A DNA stretch of 36,371 nucleotides from the NCBI GenBank assembly GCA_002383605.1, contig DFYK01000041.1, positions 1 through 36,371 of the forward strand. Direction: 5' to 3'. Positions 8,288 to 15,878 of this stretch are shown one piece after another. A program made the position numbers and the translations under genes. Below the pieces are notes generated by a model that saw only the letters and a list, made by a program, of their open reading frames with translations, was not told the origin of the DNA and made no database searches. Source of the stretch: Proteiniphilum sp. UBA4084 (GTDB lineage Bacteria; Bacteroidota; Bacteroidia; Bacteroidales; Dysgonomonadaceae). How positions within the stretch are numbered: the first letter of the stretch is position 1; each line of letters begins with the position of its first letter.

Positions 8288-9187
8288 ATGTCAGAAAAAA
8301 TCAGAGCCGCTGTGGTCGGCTACGGAAATATCGGGAGATATGTTGTGGAAGCGTTGGAATCTGCTTCCGATTTTGAGATTGCAGGCATCGTACGGCGTGA
8401 TGTCGCGAATATTCCATCCGAGTTAAAGGGATATGATGTGGTGAACACGATATCGCAACTGAAAGTGGTGGATGTCGCCATACTCTGTACTCCAACCCGT
8501 AGTGTGGAGAAATTTGCTACAACCTGCCTGGAGTTGGGTATTAACACCGTGGATAGCTTTGATATTCATACACAGATTTTGCCATTGCGCCAATCACTGC
8601 ATGCAACAGCAAAGAAGCACAACGCAGTCTCCATCATTTCTGCCGGATGGGACCCCGGAAGCGACTCGGTGATTCGCACCCTGCTCGAAGCGCTTGCTCC
8701 AAGAGGTATCACCTACACCAACTTTGGTCCGGGCATGAGCATGGGTCACACGGTGGCCGTAAAGGCGATTGCCGGTGTCAGAGCGGCACTCTCCATGACT
8801 ATTCCCATGGGCACCGGCGTACACCGTAGAATGGTTTACATTGAGTTGCAGGATGGATACGATTTTCACTCAGTAGCACAAACCATCAAAGCCGATGAAT
8901 ATTTTGCGCATGACGAGACCCATGTTTTTCAGGTAGAGGATGTGGAAGCGCTCAAAGATATGGGGCACGGTGTATTGATGGAGCGCAAAGGCGTATCGGG
9001 AAACACGCAGAATCAGCTTTTCAGGTTTGATATGCGCATCAACAACCCCGCACTTACAGCGCAGGTGATGGTGGGATCCGCCCGTGCATCCATGAAACTG
9101 CAACCGGGAGCCTACACATTAATTGAGATACCTGTGGTGGATTTACTGCCGGGTGAAAAGGAAGGCTGGATTAAAAAGCTCGTTTAA
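8288..9187 (+). CDS. ddh: meso-Diaminopimelate D-dehydrogenase
   Basis: A 299-residue NADP-dependent enzyme that makes meso-diaminopimelate from tetrahydrodipicolinate in one step, for lysine and peptidoglycan. The Rossmann motif GYGNIG is at residues 11-16. SAGWDPGSDSVIRTL and FGPGMSMGHTVAVKAI are family hallmarks around the substrate pocket. The length matches the family. The ATG follows a -7 element and no alternative start is needed. The lgt gene begins 32 bp downstream with its own predicted -7 element. Both act in envelope biogenesis, though the link may be coincidental. Confidence 0.95.
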   Translation: MSEKIRAAVVGYGNIGRYVVEALESASDFEIAGIVRRDVANIPSELKGYDVVNTISQLKVVDVAILCTPTRSVEKFATTCLELGINTVDSFDIHTQILPLRQSLHATAKKHNAVSIISAGWDPGSDSVIRTLLEALAPRGITYTNFGPGMSMGHTVAVKAIAGVRAALSMTIPMGTGVHRRMVYIELQDGYDFHSVAQTIKADEYFAHDETHVFQVEDVEALKDMGHGVLMERKGVSGNTQNQLFRFDMRINNPALTAQVMVGSARASMKLQPGAYTLIEIPVVDLLPGEKEGWIKKLV

Positions 9188-9193
9188 TTTTAT

Positions 9194-9201
9194 TACCTTT
9201 G
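9194..9201 (+). promoter_or_regulatory. -7 promoter element of lgt
   Basis: TACCTTTG is a perfect TAnnTTTG, 18 bases before the ATG at 9220. It includes the upstream in-frame TTG at 9199, which argues against that TTG being the start codon. Confidence 0.4.
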
Positions 9202-9219
9202 TCGAAAATATCAAGACTG

Positions 9220-10119
9220 ATGGATATATTACTTTCTGTTACCTGGAATGTTGATCCCACGCTTTTTTCCATTTTCGGACGCGAGATTCGCTGGTATGGA
9301 CTGTTGTGGGTCATTGGCCTGATTGTGGCCGTCTACATCGTACAAAAGATATTCAAACATGAGGATCTGCCCGAAAAGTGGTTCGATTCTCTGTTTGTTT
9401 ACATGATCGTCGGTATCATCGTAGGTGCCCGTCTGGGGCATTGCCTCTTTTATGAACCGGCCTATTACCTGGCCAACCCCATTGAGATGATTAAAGTGTG
9501 GGAAGGTGGCCTTGCAAGTCATGGCGGAGTAATCGGAATCATTATCGCCGTGTGGCTTTACTCACGGAAAGTAACCCGTTTAAACATGCTATGGACCTTC
9601 GACCGGGTGATGGTCCCTACGGGATTCACCGCTGCCATGATTCGTTTCGGTAACCTGATGAATCATGAAATTTATGGCGGTCCTACCGACAGTCCCTGGG
9701 GATTCCGTTTTGTAGACAACCTCCACCAATGGATGCAGGGTGCAGCACCCATATATACCGAACCCTCACATCCCACGCAGATTTATGAAGCACTGGCCTA
9801 CCTGGTGGTATTTGCCATTACGATGCATCTTTACTGGAGAACCGATGCTAAAAACAGGCAAGGATTCATCACCGGCGTGGGCATCTTCATCATCTTTCTG
9901 TTCCGTTTCTTCGTGGAATATCTGAAAAATGTACAGGTAGATTCTGAAATAGCGATGCGTGAAAATACCGGTCTCATTCTGGGGCAGTGGTTGAGTATTC
10001 CTTTCATCCTTTGGGGAATCTGGATGATATGGAATGCATTGCGTAAACCCGCAAAAGTGGAACTCACACCCAAACAATCTGAACTTTCCAAACCAAAAAC
10101 CAAACCGAAGAAGAAATAA
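9220..10119 (+). CDS. lgt: Prolipoprotein diacylglyceryl transferase
   Basis: A 299-residue inner-membrane enzyme that transfers diacylglycerol from phosphatidylglycerol to the lipobox cysteine of prolipoproteins, the first step of lipoprotein maturation. Signatures are GGLASHGGVIG, the Lgt motif RFGNLMNHEIYG and EPSHPTQIYEAL. About seven hydrophobic segments are visible, and the C-terminus is a Lys/Pro-rich cytoplasmic tail. The start is the ATG at 9220 giving MDILLSVTWNVDP, typical for Bacteroidetes. An in-frame TTG at 9199 would add seven residues but overlaps the promoter. A forward heptad array begins 4 bp after the stop codon. Confidence 0.96.
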   Translation: MDILLSVTWNVDPTLFSIFGREIRWYGLLWVIGLIVAVYIVQKIFKHEDLPEKWFDSLFVYMIVGIIVGARLGHCLFYEPAYYLANPIEMIKVWEGGLASHGGVIGIIIAVWLYSRKVTRLNMLWTFDRVMVPTGFTAAMIRFGNLMNHEIYGGPTDSPWGFRFVDNLHQWMQGAAPIYTEPSHPTQIYEALAYLVVFAITMHLYWRTDAKNRQGFITGVGIFIIFLFRFFVEYLKNVQVDSEIAMRENTGLILGQWLSIPFILWGIWMIWNALRKPAKVELTPKQSELSKPKTKPKKK

Positions 10120-10123
10120 ATAG

Positions 10124-10158
10124 GTATCAGGATTCAGATATCAGGATTCAGGTATCAG
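10124..10158 (+). repeat. Heptanucleotide array, forward, 5 units
   Basis: Gtatcag, gattcag, atatcag, gattcag, gtatcag without gaps, starting 4 bp after the lgt stop codon. It faces the reverse array at 10254-10281 in the same 175-bp gap. Confidence 0.85.
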
Positions 10159-10253
10159 GTGGGATTGATACCGGATACGATGGGTTTGGAAATTGGCTTT
10201 CGTCAGATTGCAAAAATAGAATCATTGACTGTAAAATGGTTACTCTTAACAAG

Positions 10254-10281
10254 CTGACCGCTGAGAGCTGACCGCTGATAA
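10254..10281 (-). repeat. Heptanucleotide array, reverse, 4 units
   Basis: Ctgaccg, ctgagag, ctgaccg, ctgataa on the plus strand. On the minus strand it begins TTAG and ends TCAGCTT. It ends 13 bp before the flavodiiron start codon, so it would lie in that gene's leader if transcription starts upstream. Confidence 0.83.
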
Positions 10282-10294
10282 CTAACTTCAACAT

Positions 10295-11533
10295 ATGTAC
10301 AAACCAATTCAAATAACCAAAGATATTTTTTACACAGGTGTAAACGATCGCACCAAGCATCTTTTTGAAAATTTATGGCCGCTTCCGCTGGGAGTCTCTT
10401 ACAATGCTTATCTCGTTGCAGATAAAAAGACAGCCTTGATCGATACGGTGGATCTTTGCTATTCTGATGTTTTCTTTCAAAAGATTACCTCGGTAATCGG
10501 CAGTAGACCTATAGACTATCTGATTGTGAATCATATGGAGCCCGATCATTCCGGCTCCATAGCCTGGCTTATATCAAGGTTTCCTAACATCAGGATTGTG
10601 GGTAACAAACGTACACTTGAAATGTTGAAGGGCTTTTATGGTATTGGTGGCGACAACGTACTCCTGATACAAGATATGGATGAGTTGAGCCTGGGCAGCT
10701 GCACCCTGCGGTTTTATCTGACACCCATGGTGCACTGGCCGGAAACGATGATGACCTACGTACCCGAAAGAAAGACCTTGTTCAGTGGTGATGCATTCGG
10801 CACCTTCGGTACACTCGATGGCGGCGTACTCGACAGGCAACTTGTTCCCGAACGATACCGGGATGAGATGATCAGATACTACTCCAATATCGTGGGCAAA
10901 TTTGGCTCACCCGTACAGACGGCCCTGAAGAAATTGTCCGATGTTGAGATCGATGCAATTTGTTCCACGCACGGACCGGTCTGGACGCAAAAAGAACATA
11001 TCCGGGATGTCGTGAGCCTGTATGATCGGTTGAGTCGTTACGAGGCAGAACCGGGTTTGGTTATCGCCTATGGGAGCATGTACGGCCACACCGAACAGCT
11101 GGCTGAAATCATCGCCACTTCCGCAGCAGAACAGGGTCTGAAGAAGATCGTGATGCACAATGTCTCCAAGAGCCATGAGTCGGATATCCTCCGTGATGTA
11201 TTTGCATACAGCGGATTGCTCATCGGATCACCCACGTACAACAACAAGCTATACCCGGCCGTCGAGAGCCTGATCTCCGCCCTGCAAAGTCGCTATCTCA
11301 AAAACCGGTTCTTTGGCTGTTTCGGTAGTTTCAGCTGGTCCGACGCCACCGCCAAACAATTGTCGGCTTTTGCAGAAGCATCGGAATTTGAAACTGTCGC
11401 CGATCCGGTGGTCATGAAGCAGGCCATGCTGCAGGATGTGGCTGAGAAAGCACGCAACCTGGGACAGGCCATGGCCTGTAGGCTGCTATCCGGGGCTGCA
11501 GTCGTTCCCAAAAATACGGAAAAATGTCATTAA
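10295..11533 (+). CDS. A-type flavodiiron protein (oxygen/NO reductase)
   Basis: A 412-residue cytoplasmic enzyme with a metallo-beta-lactamase-like diiron domain followed by a flavodoxin domain. All usual iron ligands are present: His80, Glu82, Asp84, His85 (HMEPDHSG), His147, Asp166 (SGDAFG) and His226 (STHGPVW). The FMN domain starts near residue 255 with IAYGSMYGHTEQ; GSPTYNN and GCFGSFSWS form further flavin loops. Flavodiiron proteins reduce O2 to water or NO to N2O and protect anaerobes from oxygen. No rubredoxin domain is fused, so an external rubredoxin or ferredoxin must donate electrons; none is adjacent. nagB starts 10 bp downstream, suggesting cotranscription. Confidence 0.96.
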   Translation: MYKPIQITKDIFYTGVNDRTKHLFENLWPLPLGVSYNAYLVADKKTALIDTVDLCYSDVFFQKITSVIGSRPIDYLIVNHMEPDHSGSIAWLISRFPNIRIVGNKRTLEMLKGFYGIGGDNVLLIQDMDELSLGSCTLRFYLTPMVHWPETMMTYVPERKTLFSGDAFGTFGTLDGGVLDRQLVPERYRDEMIRYYSNIVGKFGSPVQTALKKLSDVEIDAICSTHGPVWTQKEHIRDVVSLYDRLSRYEAEPGLVIAYGSMYGHTEQLAEIIATSAAEQGLKKIVMHNVSKSHESDILRDVFAYSGLLIGSPTYNNKLYPAVESLISALQSRYLKNRFFGCFGSFSWSDATAKQLSAFAEASEFETVADPVVMKQAMLQDVAEKARNLGQAMACRLLSGAAVVPKNTEKCH

Positions 11534-11543
11534 TAAACAAAAT

Positions 11544-12353
11544 ATGAGACTGATCATTCAACCCGATGCCGATCAAATGGCACAGTGGGCTGCAAACTAC
11601 ATTGCAGCAAAAATAAACAGGGCAAATCCCACCGCAGAGAAACCTTTTAAACTGGGTCTGCCCACCGGTTCATCCCCGCTGAAAACCTACAAAGCACTAA
11701 TTGCATTGTATGAATCCGGCTTTGTTTCCTTCGAACATGTAATTACCTTCAACATGGACGAATACATCGGTCTGCCGGCAGAGCATCCACAGAGTTACCA
11801 CACTTTTATGTGGGACAATTTCTTTCAGTATATCGATATAAAGAAAGAAAATGTGCATATCCTCAACGGTATGGCAGAAAATCCCGATGCGGAATGTGAG
11901 GCATATGAAAAAGCCATTACCGATGCAGGCGGAATCGATCTCTTTCTGGGTGGTATCGGCCCCGACGGACACATTGCATTCAACGAGCCGGGTTCATCGC
12001 TCTCTTCGCGTACACGCGTGAAGACGCTCACCACCGATACGGTGATCGCCAACTCGCGCTTCTTCGATAACGATGTGAATAAGGTTCCCAAAACAGCACT
12101 CACCGTGGGTGTGGGTACTGTGCTCGATGCAAAGGAGGTACTCATCCTGGTTAACGGACATCACAAGGCTCGTGCACTGTATCACGCTGTAGAGGGTGCC
12201 ATTACGCAGATGTGGACCATCAGCGCTTTGCAGCTACATCAGAAGGGAATCATCGTGACCGATTATGATGCCTGCGCCGAACTCAAGGTCGGTACCTACA
12301 AATATTTTCTGGATATCGAACACGATAACCTCGATCCTGCCTCGTTATTATAG
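11544..12353 (+). CDS. nagB: Glucosamine-6-phosphate deaminase
   Basis: A 269-residue enzyme converting glucosamine-6-phosphate to fructose-6-phosphate and ammonia, the last step of amino-sugar catabolism. Key residues sit at the E. coli positions: Asp72 (NMDEYIGL) and Asp141, His143, Glu148 (GIGPDGHIAFNEP). The phosphate loop GLPTGSSPL is at 38-46. The start is the ATG at 11544; longer in-frame extensions overlap the flavodiiron gene and match nothing. It follows that gene by 10 bp, an unexpected operon partner, and is ended by a UUCG terminator. Confidence 0.96.
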   Translation: MRLIIQPDADQMAQWAANYIAAKINRANPTAEKPFKLGLPTGSSPLKTYKALIALYESGFVSFEHVITFNMDEYIGLPAEHPQSYHTFMWDNFFQYIDIKKENVHILNGMAENPDAECEAYEKAITDAGGIDLFLGGIGPDGHIAFNEPGSSLSSRTRVKTLTTDTVIANSRFFDNDVNKVPKTALTVGVGTVLDAKEVLILVNGHHKARALYHAVEGAITQMWTISALQLHQKGIIVTDYDACAELKVGTYKYFLDIEHDNLDPASLL

Positions 12354-12361
12354 TTATCCGA

Positions 12362-12375
12362 CTATCAGCAATCAG
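12362..12375 (+). repeat. Two heptads after nagB
   Basis: Ctatcag and caatcag, in the gap between the nagB stop codon and its terminator. This is the last clear heptad block in the window. Confidence 0.6.
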
Positions 12376-12380
12376 CATAA

Positions 12381-12409
12381 AGTGCGGACTTCGGTCCGTG
12401 CTTTTTTTT
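12381..12409 (+). terminator. Intrinsic terminator of nagB with UUCG tetraloop
   Basis: Stem GTGCGGAC (12382-12389), loop TTCG, stem GTCCGTGC (12394-12401) with two G-U pairs, then eight T's. The loop closes as cUUCGg, an exceptionally stable tetraloop. Confidence 0.85.
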
Positions 12410-12581
12410 ATATCCCCACCATGGATTGCCTTAACGTTTTTACTTGATATTTAACGTGTTCTCACTCTCCTTTTGGTGAACAAAGGGTGTGCATGGTTGT
12501 TTAAAAAAAGAATCACAGCACATCTTAGGCATACAAAATATCCAGGTTATCTACGCAGAATACAGATGCGATTATTAAAAT

Positions 12582-12645
12582 CCGTCGGGACGTTTTTACA
12601 ACCTAAAATATCTTTAAAAGGATATATGCAAAAACGACCCGACGG
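12582..12645. other. Long inverted repeat in nagB-GNAT gap
   Basis: The arms 12582-12597 (CCGTCGGGACGTTTTT) and 12630-12645 pair over 15 of 16 positions with a single A-A mismatch. The 32-bp spacer contains its own hairpin: ATATC at 12608-12612 pairing with GATAT at 12621-12625. The surrounding gap (12410-12695) shows no recognisable gene. The arms are too far apart for an ordinary terminator. It could be a small structured RNA or the remnant of a mobile element. Confidence 0.6.
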
Positions 12646-12695
12646 TCTATTTATGGGAACATCAGTCCCGGAACCGATCCTTTACCGGCAACTTG

Positions 12696-13031
12696 TTATT
12701 TCTTCGGCCTGATGCCGCACGCTTCTCCTGTAGGTTCATCGTCTGTGTGATACCATAGATCGGAAAAATCGTCGGGACGTCTGCGAAATTTAGCGAGTAT
12801 GTATGAACAGGAAGGAATTACCTTGTATTCATTTTCCCGTGCATATTTCACCAGTTCATCAAAGAGCCTGCCGGCAATGCCTTGCCCTTCCAGTTCGGGA
12901 CGCACACCTGTGTGGTAAGCATTCAGTATATTCCCCTTCACCTCGAAATCGAGCTCGGCAACCTGGCGTCCATCATGATCGATGTAAAAACTTCCCAGCT
13001 TTTCCTCGTTTATTCTGAATTGTATCTCCAT
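12696..13031 (-). CDS. Small GNAT-fold N-acetyltransferase
   Basis: A 111-residue protein of the compact GCN5-related acetyltransferase group. The core LNAYHTGVRPELEGQGIAG carries the acetyl-CoA-binding Q-G-x-A/G signature, followed by AGRLFDELVKYAREN and VIPSCSYILAKF, typical of this subfamily. The C-terminal ~25 residues are an extra tail (RRRPDDFSDLWYHTDDEP). The substrate is unknown. A lone gene divergent from the esterase gene and convergent with nagB. Confidence 0.85.
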   Translation of the reverse strand: MEIQFRINEEKLGSFYIDHDGRQVAELDFEVKGNILNAYHTGVRPELEGQGIAGRLFDELVKYARENEYKVIPSCSYILAKFRRRPDDFSDLWYHTDDEPTGEACGIRPKK

Positions 13032-13124
13032 ATTTTATTTTTTTTGATTGCGATAATAATAAAACATTTTTTTTACCAATTTGTTTTGTCGCGCAGCCAT
13101 TGCCGGCGGTATGTGGATTTTTTA

Positions 13125-13132
13125 TATATTTG
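13125..13132 (+). promoter_or_regulatory. -7 promoter element of the esterase gene
   Basis: TATATTTG is a perfect TAnnTTTG, 38 bases before the ATG at 13170. A TTG at 13100-13102 is a possible -33 element with slightly long spacing (22 bases). Confidence 0.5.
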
Positions 13133-13169
13133 CTTTTTTTAAAGTAACAAAATAAATATCCATCTTCCA

Positions 13170-13988
13170 ATGAAACGAATTGCATTGAGTAGTCTGTTTT
13201 TGATCGCATCTTGTCTGTTTATCTTTTCTGCTACGGTAGATACCGTGATGGTGAAGAGCGAAAGCATGCATAAAAATATTAAAGCTGTTGTCGTGAAACC
13301 GAAAATATACGATGAACGGTCCGCCTTCCCGGTACTCTATCTCCTGCATGGTTACAGTGGACGCTATGATGGCTGGGTCAAGGATGCACCCCATATCAAA
13401 GAGCTGGCCGATCAATACGGCCTGATGATTGTCTGCCCCGATGGTGGTTTTGATAGCTGGTACTGGGATAGTCCTGTTGACTCCACTTATCGGTACGAGA
13501 CATTTGTCTCCCGTGAATTGATTGCCTGGATCGATCAGCAATACAAAACAATCCCCTCACGTGACGGGCGTGCCATTACCGGATTGAGCATGGGTGGACA
13601 CGGAGGGTTATACCTGGCTTTCCGCAATCAGGATATTTTTGGCGCATGTGGAAGCATGAGCGGCGGGGTGGATATCCGTCCATTCCCCAACAACTGGAAT
13701 ATGGCTGCGCGCATAGGAAAGCAAAGTGAACATTCCGCCAACTGGGAAAATTTCACGGTGATGAATCAACTATATCTACTCACACCCAACACGCTGAAAA
13801 TCATCATCGATTGCGGCACGGATGACTTTTTTTATCAAGTGAACAAACGACTGCATGAAGAACTGCTTTACCGAAATATCCCGCACGATTTTATCTCCCG
13901 TCCCGGAGCGCATAACGGAGCCTACTGGAGTAATGCGGTGAAGTATCAGATGCTTTTCTTCCACGATTTTTTTGAGAAAGCGAAATAA
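13170..13988 (+). CDS. Secreted esterase, alpha/beta hydrolase (esterase D / CE1-like)
   Basis: A 272-residue alpha/beta hydrolase. A hydrophobic N-terminus (residues 4-21) directs export; the sequence LIASC at 11-15 resembles a lipobox, but hydrophobic residues after the Cys favour ordinary signal-peptidase I cleavage. The nucleophile elbow GLSMGGHGG places Ser140 as nucleophile; Asp218 or Asp219 (CGTDDFF) and His248 (PGAHNGAYW) complete the triad. YLLHGYSGRYDGW gives the oxyanion region. Relatives include tributyrin esterase, S-formylglutathione hydrolase and CE1 acetyl-xylan or feruloyl esterases. Export suggests action on polysaccharide esters or lipids; the substrate is not determinable. 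The phosphoesterase gene follows after 12 bp, probably one operon. Confidence 0.88.
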   Translation: MKRIALSSLFLIASCLFIFSATVDTVMVKSESMHKNIKAVVVKPKIYDERSAFPVLYLLHGYSGRYDGWVKDAPHIKELADQYGLMIVCPDGGFDSWYWDSPVDSTYRYETFVSRELIAWIDQQYKTIPSRDGRAITGLSMGGHGGLYLAFRNQDIFGACGSMSGGVDIRPFPNNWNMAARIGKQSEHSANWENFTVMNQLYLLTPNTLKIIIDCGTDDFFYQVNKRLHEELLYRNIPHDFISRPGAHNGAYWSNAVKYQMLFFHDFFEKAK

Positions 13989-14000
13989 ACGCTGAATAAC

Positions 14001-15857
14001 ATGAAGAAATTGTTGTCGATTCTCCTTATCGCTGTTTTCGGTTTCGCTGTTTCAGCGCAGCCAGGGAACTCATTTACATTCGCCCTGATTACCGATACGC
14101 ACGTGGGCAGTCCCGATAACGACGAAGATCTCCAACGCACCGTACAGGATATCAACACACAAAAGGATATCGTTTTTGTAATTGTCTCCGGCGATGTGAC
14201 AGAGTTTGGCTCCTACGATGAACTACGTACGGCGAAGCGCTTGCTCGACAATCTGAAGGTACCTTTTTTCGCGATTCCCGGCAACCACGATTCCAACTGG
14301 TCTGAAAGCGGGACAAACGATTTTCTGCGGGTGTTCGGTAACGAGACATTTGGATTTGAATACAACGGTTACAAGTTTATCGGATTGGCCTCGGGGCCCA
14401 ATATGCGTATGGGGCCGGGACAGATACCACGTGAAAACCTCACCTGGCTTTTTGAAGAACTCAAAGAAACGGATACCGACCTTCCCATCATATACGTAAA
14501 CCATTATCCCATGGACCATGGATTAAATAACTGGTTTGAGGTGATGGATGCTTTGCACCCATACAACGTAAAATTGATGCTATGCGGCCACGGACATGCC
14601 AACCGCGCAATGAATTTTGAAGGGATCCAGGCGGCGATGTGTCGTTCCAACCTCCGCAAAAATGATGCAACTGGTGGATATACATTGATTACGGTAGATG
14701 CAGATTCAATTATTCTGCAGGAACGGAAACCCTCAGGAGAGACACTCCCGCCCTGGTTCATCTCCTCTGCTTCCGACATGCCTTCGTGGGAACTTAATCC
14801 ACCGCGTCCCGATTACAGCATGAATTCCCACCACCCTTCTGTTTCGGAGGTGTGGAGCCTGCAGGAGCACAGTGATATGGGCAGCGGCATGGCTCTGGCG
14901 GGTGAAAAATTGTTCTATACCAATACTGCCGGAGAGATCAAAGCCCTGGATGCCAGCAACGGACAACCGGTATGGACCTTTAAAACCGAAGGAAAGATCT
15001 ATTCAACACCCACGCTCGATGAAAATAATGTCTGGTGTGCCTCGTCAGATTCCTACCTCTATGGCTTGGATATTCAGACAGGAGGTCTGCGGTTCAAACT
15101 GAAAAACGACAAGGCGGTGGTTTCATCTCCCGCCTGCTCGGAAAACAGAGTGATGGTGGCAGGTGGCGACGGGCACTGTCGTGCCTGGGATACCATTACC
15201 GGAGACCTCATTTGGGACTTCGACAGCGTGAAGAACTTTGTCGTCACTCGTCCGTTGATAAAAGATGGGGTGATATATTTCGGAAGCTGGGGCAACGAGT
15301 TTTATGCAATCGATGTGGAAACGGGAAAATCCCGATGGATATGGAACAACGGTCAGTCGAACCGCATGTTCTCGCCGGCACAGGCGGTACCGGTGGCTGC
15401 CGGGGGGAGAATCTATCTGGCATCGCCCGACCGGTATATGACAGTATTAGATGAAAAGACAGGAGCAGTGATATGGCGATACAACGACCCCGACAACAGG
15501 TTGCGCGAATCCATTGGTATCTCTGAAGACGGCCTAACAGTATATGCCAAAACAATGGATGGGGATATTCTGGCCATCGATGCCACATACCCGGAAAGAA
15601 AAGTGAAATGGATCTCTTCGGGTGAAGACATGGGTTATGAACTTGCCCCCACACCGGTAGTGGAAAAAAACGGCGTTGTTTTCGCACCGACCGATAAAGG
15701 GCTGATTTATGCCTATCGTGCCTCAGACGGTGCTTTTCTCTGGAAGTACCGCATTTCGAACGGACTCATCAACATGATCCTGCCCACGGATGGCAACGAA
15801 CTGTATGTCTCGGCAATGGACGGTCGGCTGATAAAACTGAGAATTGATTATTGGTAA
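14001..15857 (+). CDS. Secreted calcineurin-like phosphoesterase fused to a PQQ-type beta-propeller
   Basis: A 618-residue two-domain exported protein. Residues 1-19 are a signal peptide ending VSAQ. Residues ~25-250 form a metallophosphoesterase: Asp32 and His34 (DTH), Asp65 (SGD), Asn95 and His96 (GNHD), then VNHYP and CGHGHAN, giving the full dimetal ligand set. Residues ~285-615 hold repeated units such as IKALDASNGQPVWTF, LYGLDIQTGGL and FYAIDVETGKSRW, characteristic of PQQ-like propeller blades. The propeller probably binds a ligand or partner rather than PQQ. The substrate is unknown; homologues act on phospho-mono- or diesters. It lies 12 bp downstream of the esterase gene and is convergent with addA. 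Confidence 0.9.
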   Translation: MKKLLSILLIAVFGFAVSAQPGNSFTFALITDTHVGSPDNDEDLQRTVQDINTQKDIVFVIVSGDVTEFGSYDELRTAKRLLDNLKVPFFAIPGNHDSNWSESGTNDFLRVFGNETFGFEYNGYKFIGLASGPNMRMGPGQIPRENLTWLFEELKETDTDLPIIYVNHYPMDHGLNNWFEVMDALHPYNVKLMLCGHGHANRAMNFEGIQAAMCRSNLRKNDATGGYTLITVDADSIILQERKPSGETLPPWFISSASDMPSWELNPPRPDYSMNSHHPSVSEVWSLQEHSDMGSGMALAGEKLFYTNTAGEIKALDASNGQPVWTFKTEGKIYSTPTLDENNVWCASSDSYLYGLDIQTGGLRFKLKNDKAVVSSPACSENRVMVAGGDGHCRAWDTITGDLIWDFDSVKNFVVTRPLIKDGVIYFGSWGNEFYAIDVETGKSRWIWNNGQSNRMFSPAQAVPVAAGGRIYLASPDRYMTVLDEKTGAVIWRYNDPDNRLRESIGISEDGLTVYAKTMDGDILAIDATYPERKVKWISSGEDMGYELAPTPVVEKNGVVFAPTDKGLIYAYRASDGAFLWKYRISNGLINMILPTDGNELYVSAMDGRLIKLRIDYW

Positions 15858-15878
15858 AAAAGAAGGGTTTTTTATACC
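15853..15878. terminator. Possible bidirectional terminator
   Basis: GGTAAAAAA (15853-15861) pairs with TTTTTT (15868-15873) and ACC (15876-15878) across a GAAGGG loop with a 2-base bulge. It spans the stop codons of both convergent genes. The stem is mostly A-T, so it is weak. Confidence 0.35.

Noticed and set aside
12473..12712. A 79-codon plus-strand open frame in the nagB-GNAT gap
   Set aside because: It runs through the long inverted repeat into the end of the GNAT gene and resembles no family.
12767..12788. CGTCGGGACGT shared by the GNAT gene and the inverted repeat arm
   Set aside because: An 11-base match within 36 kb is expected by chance, and one copy is coding.
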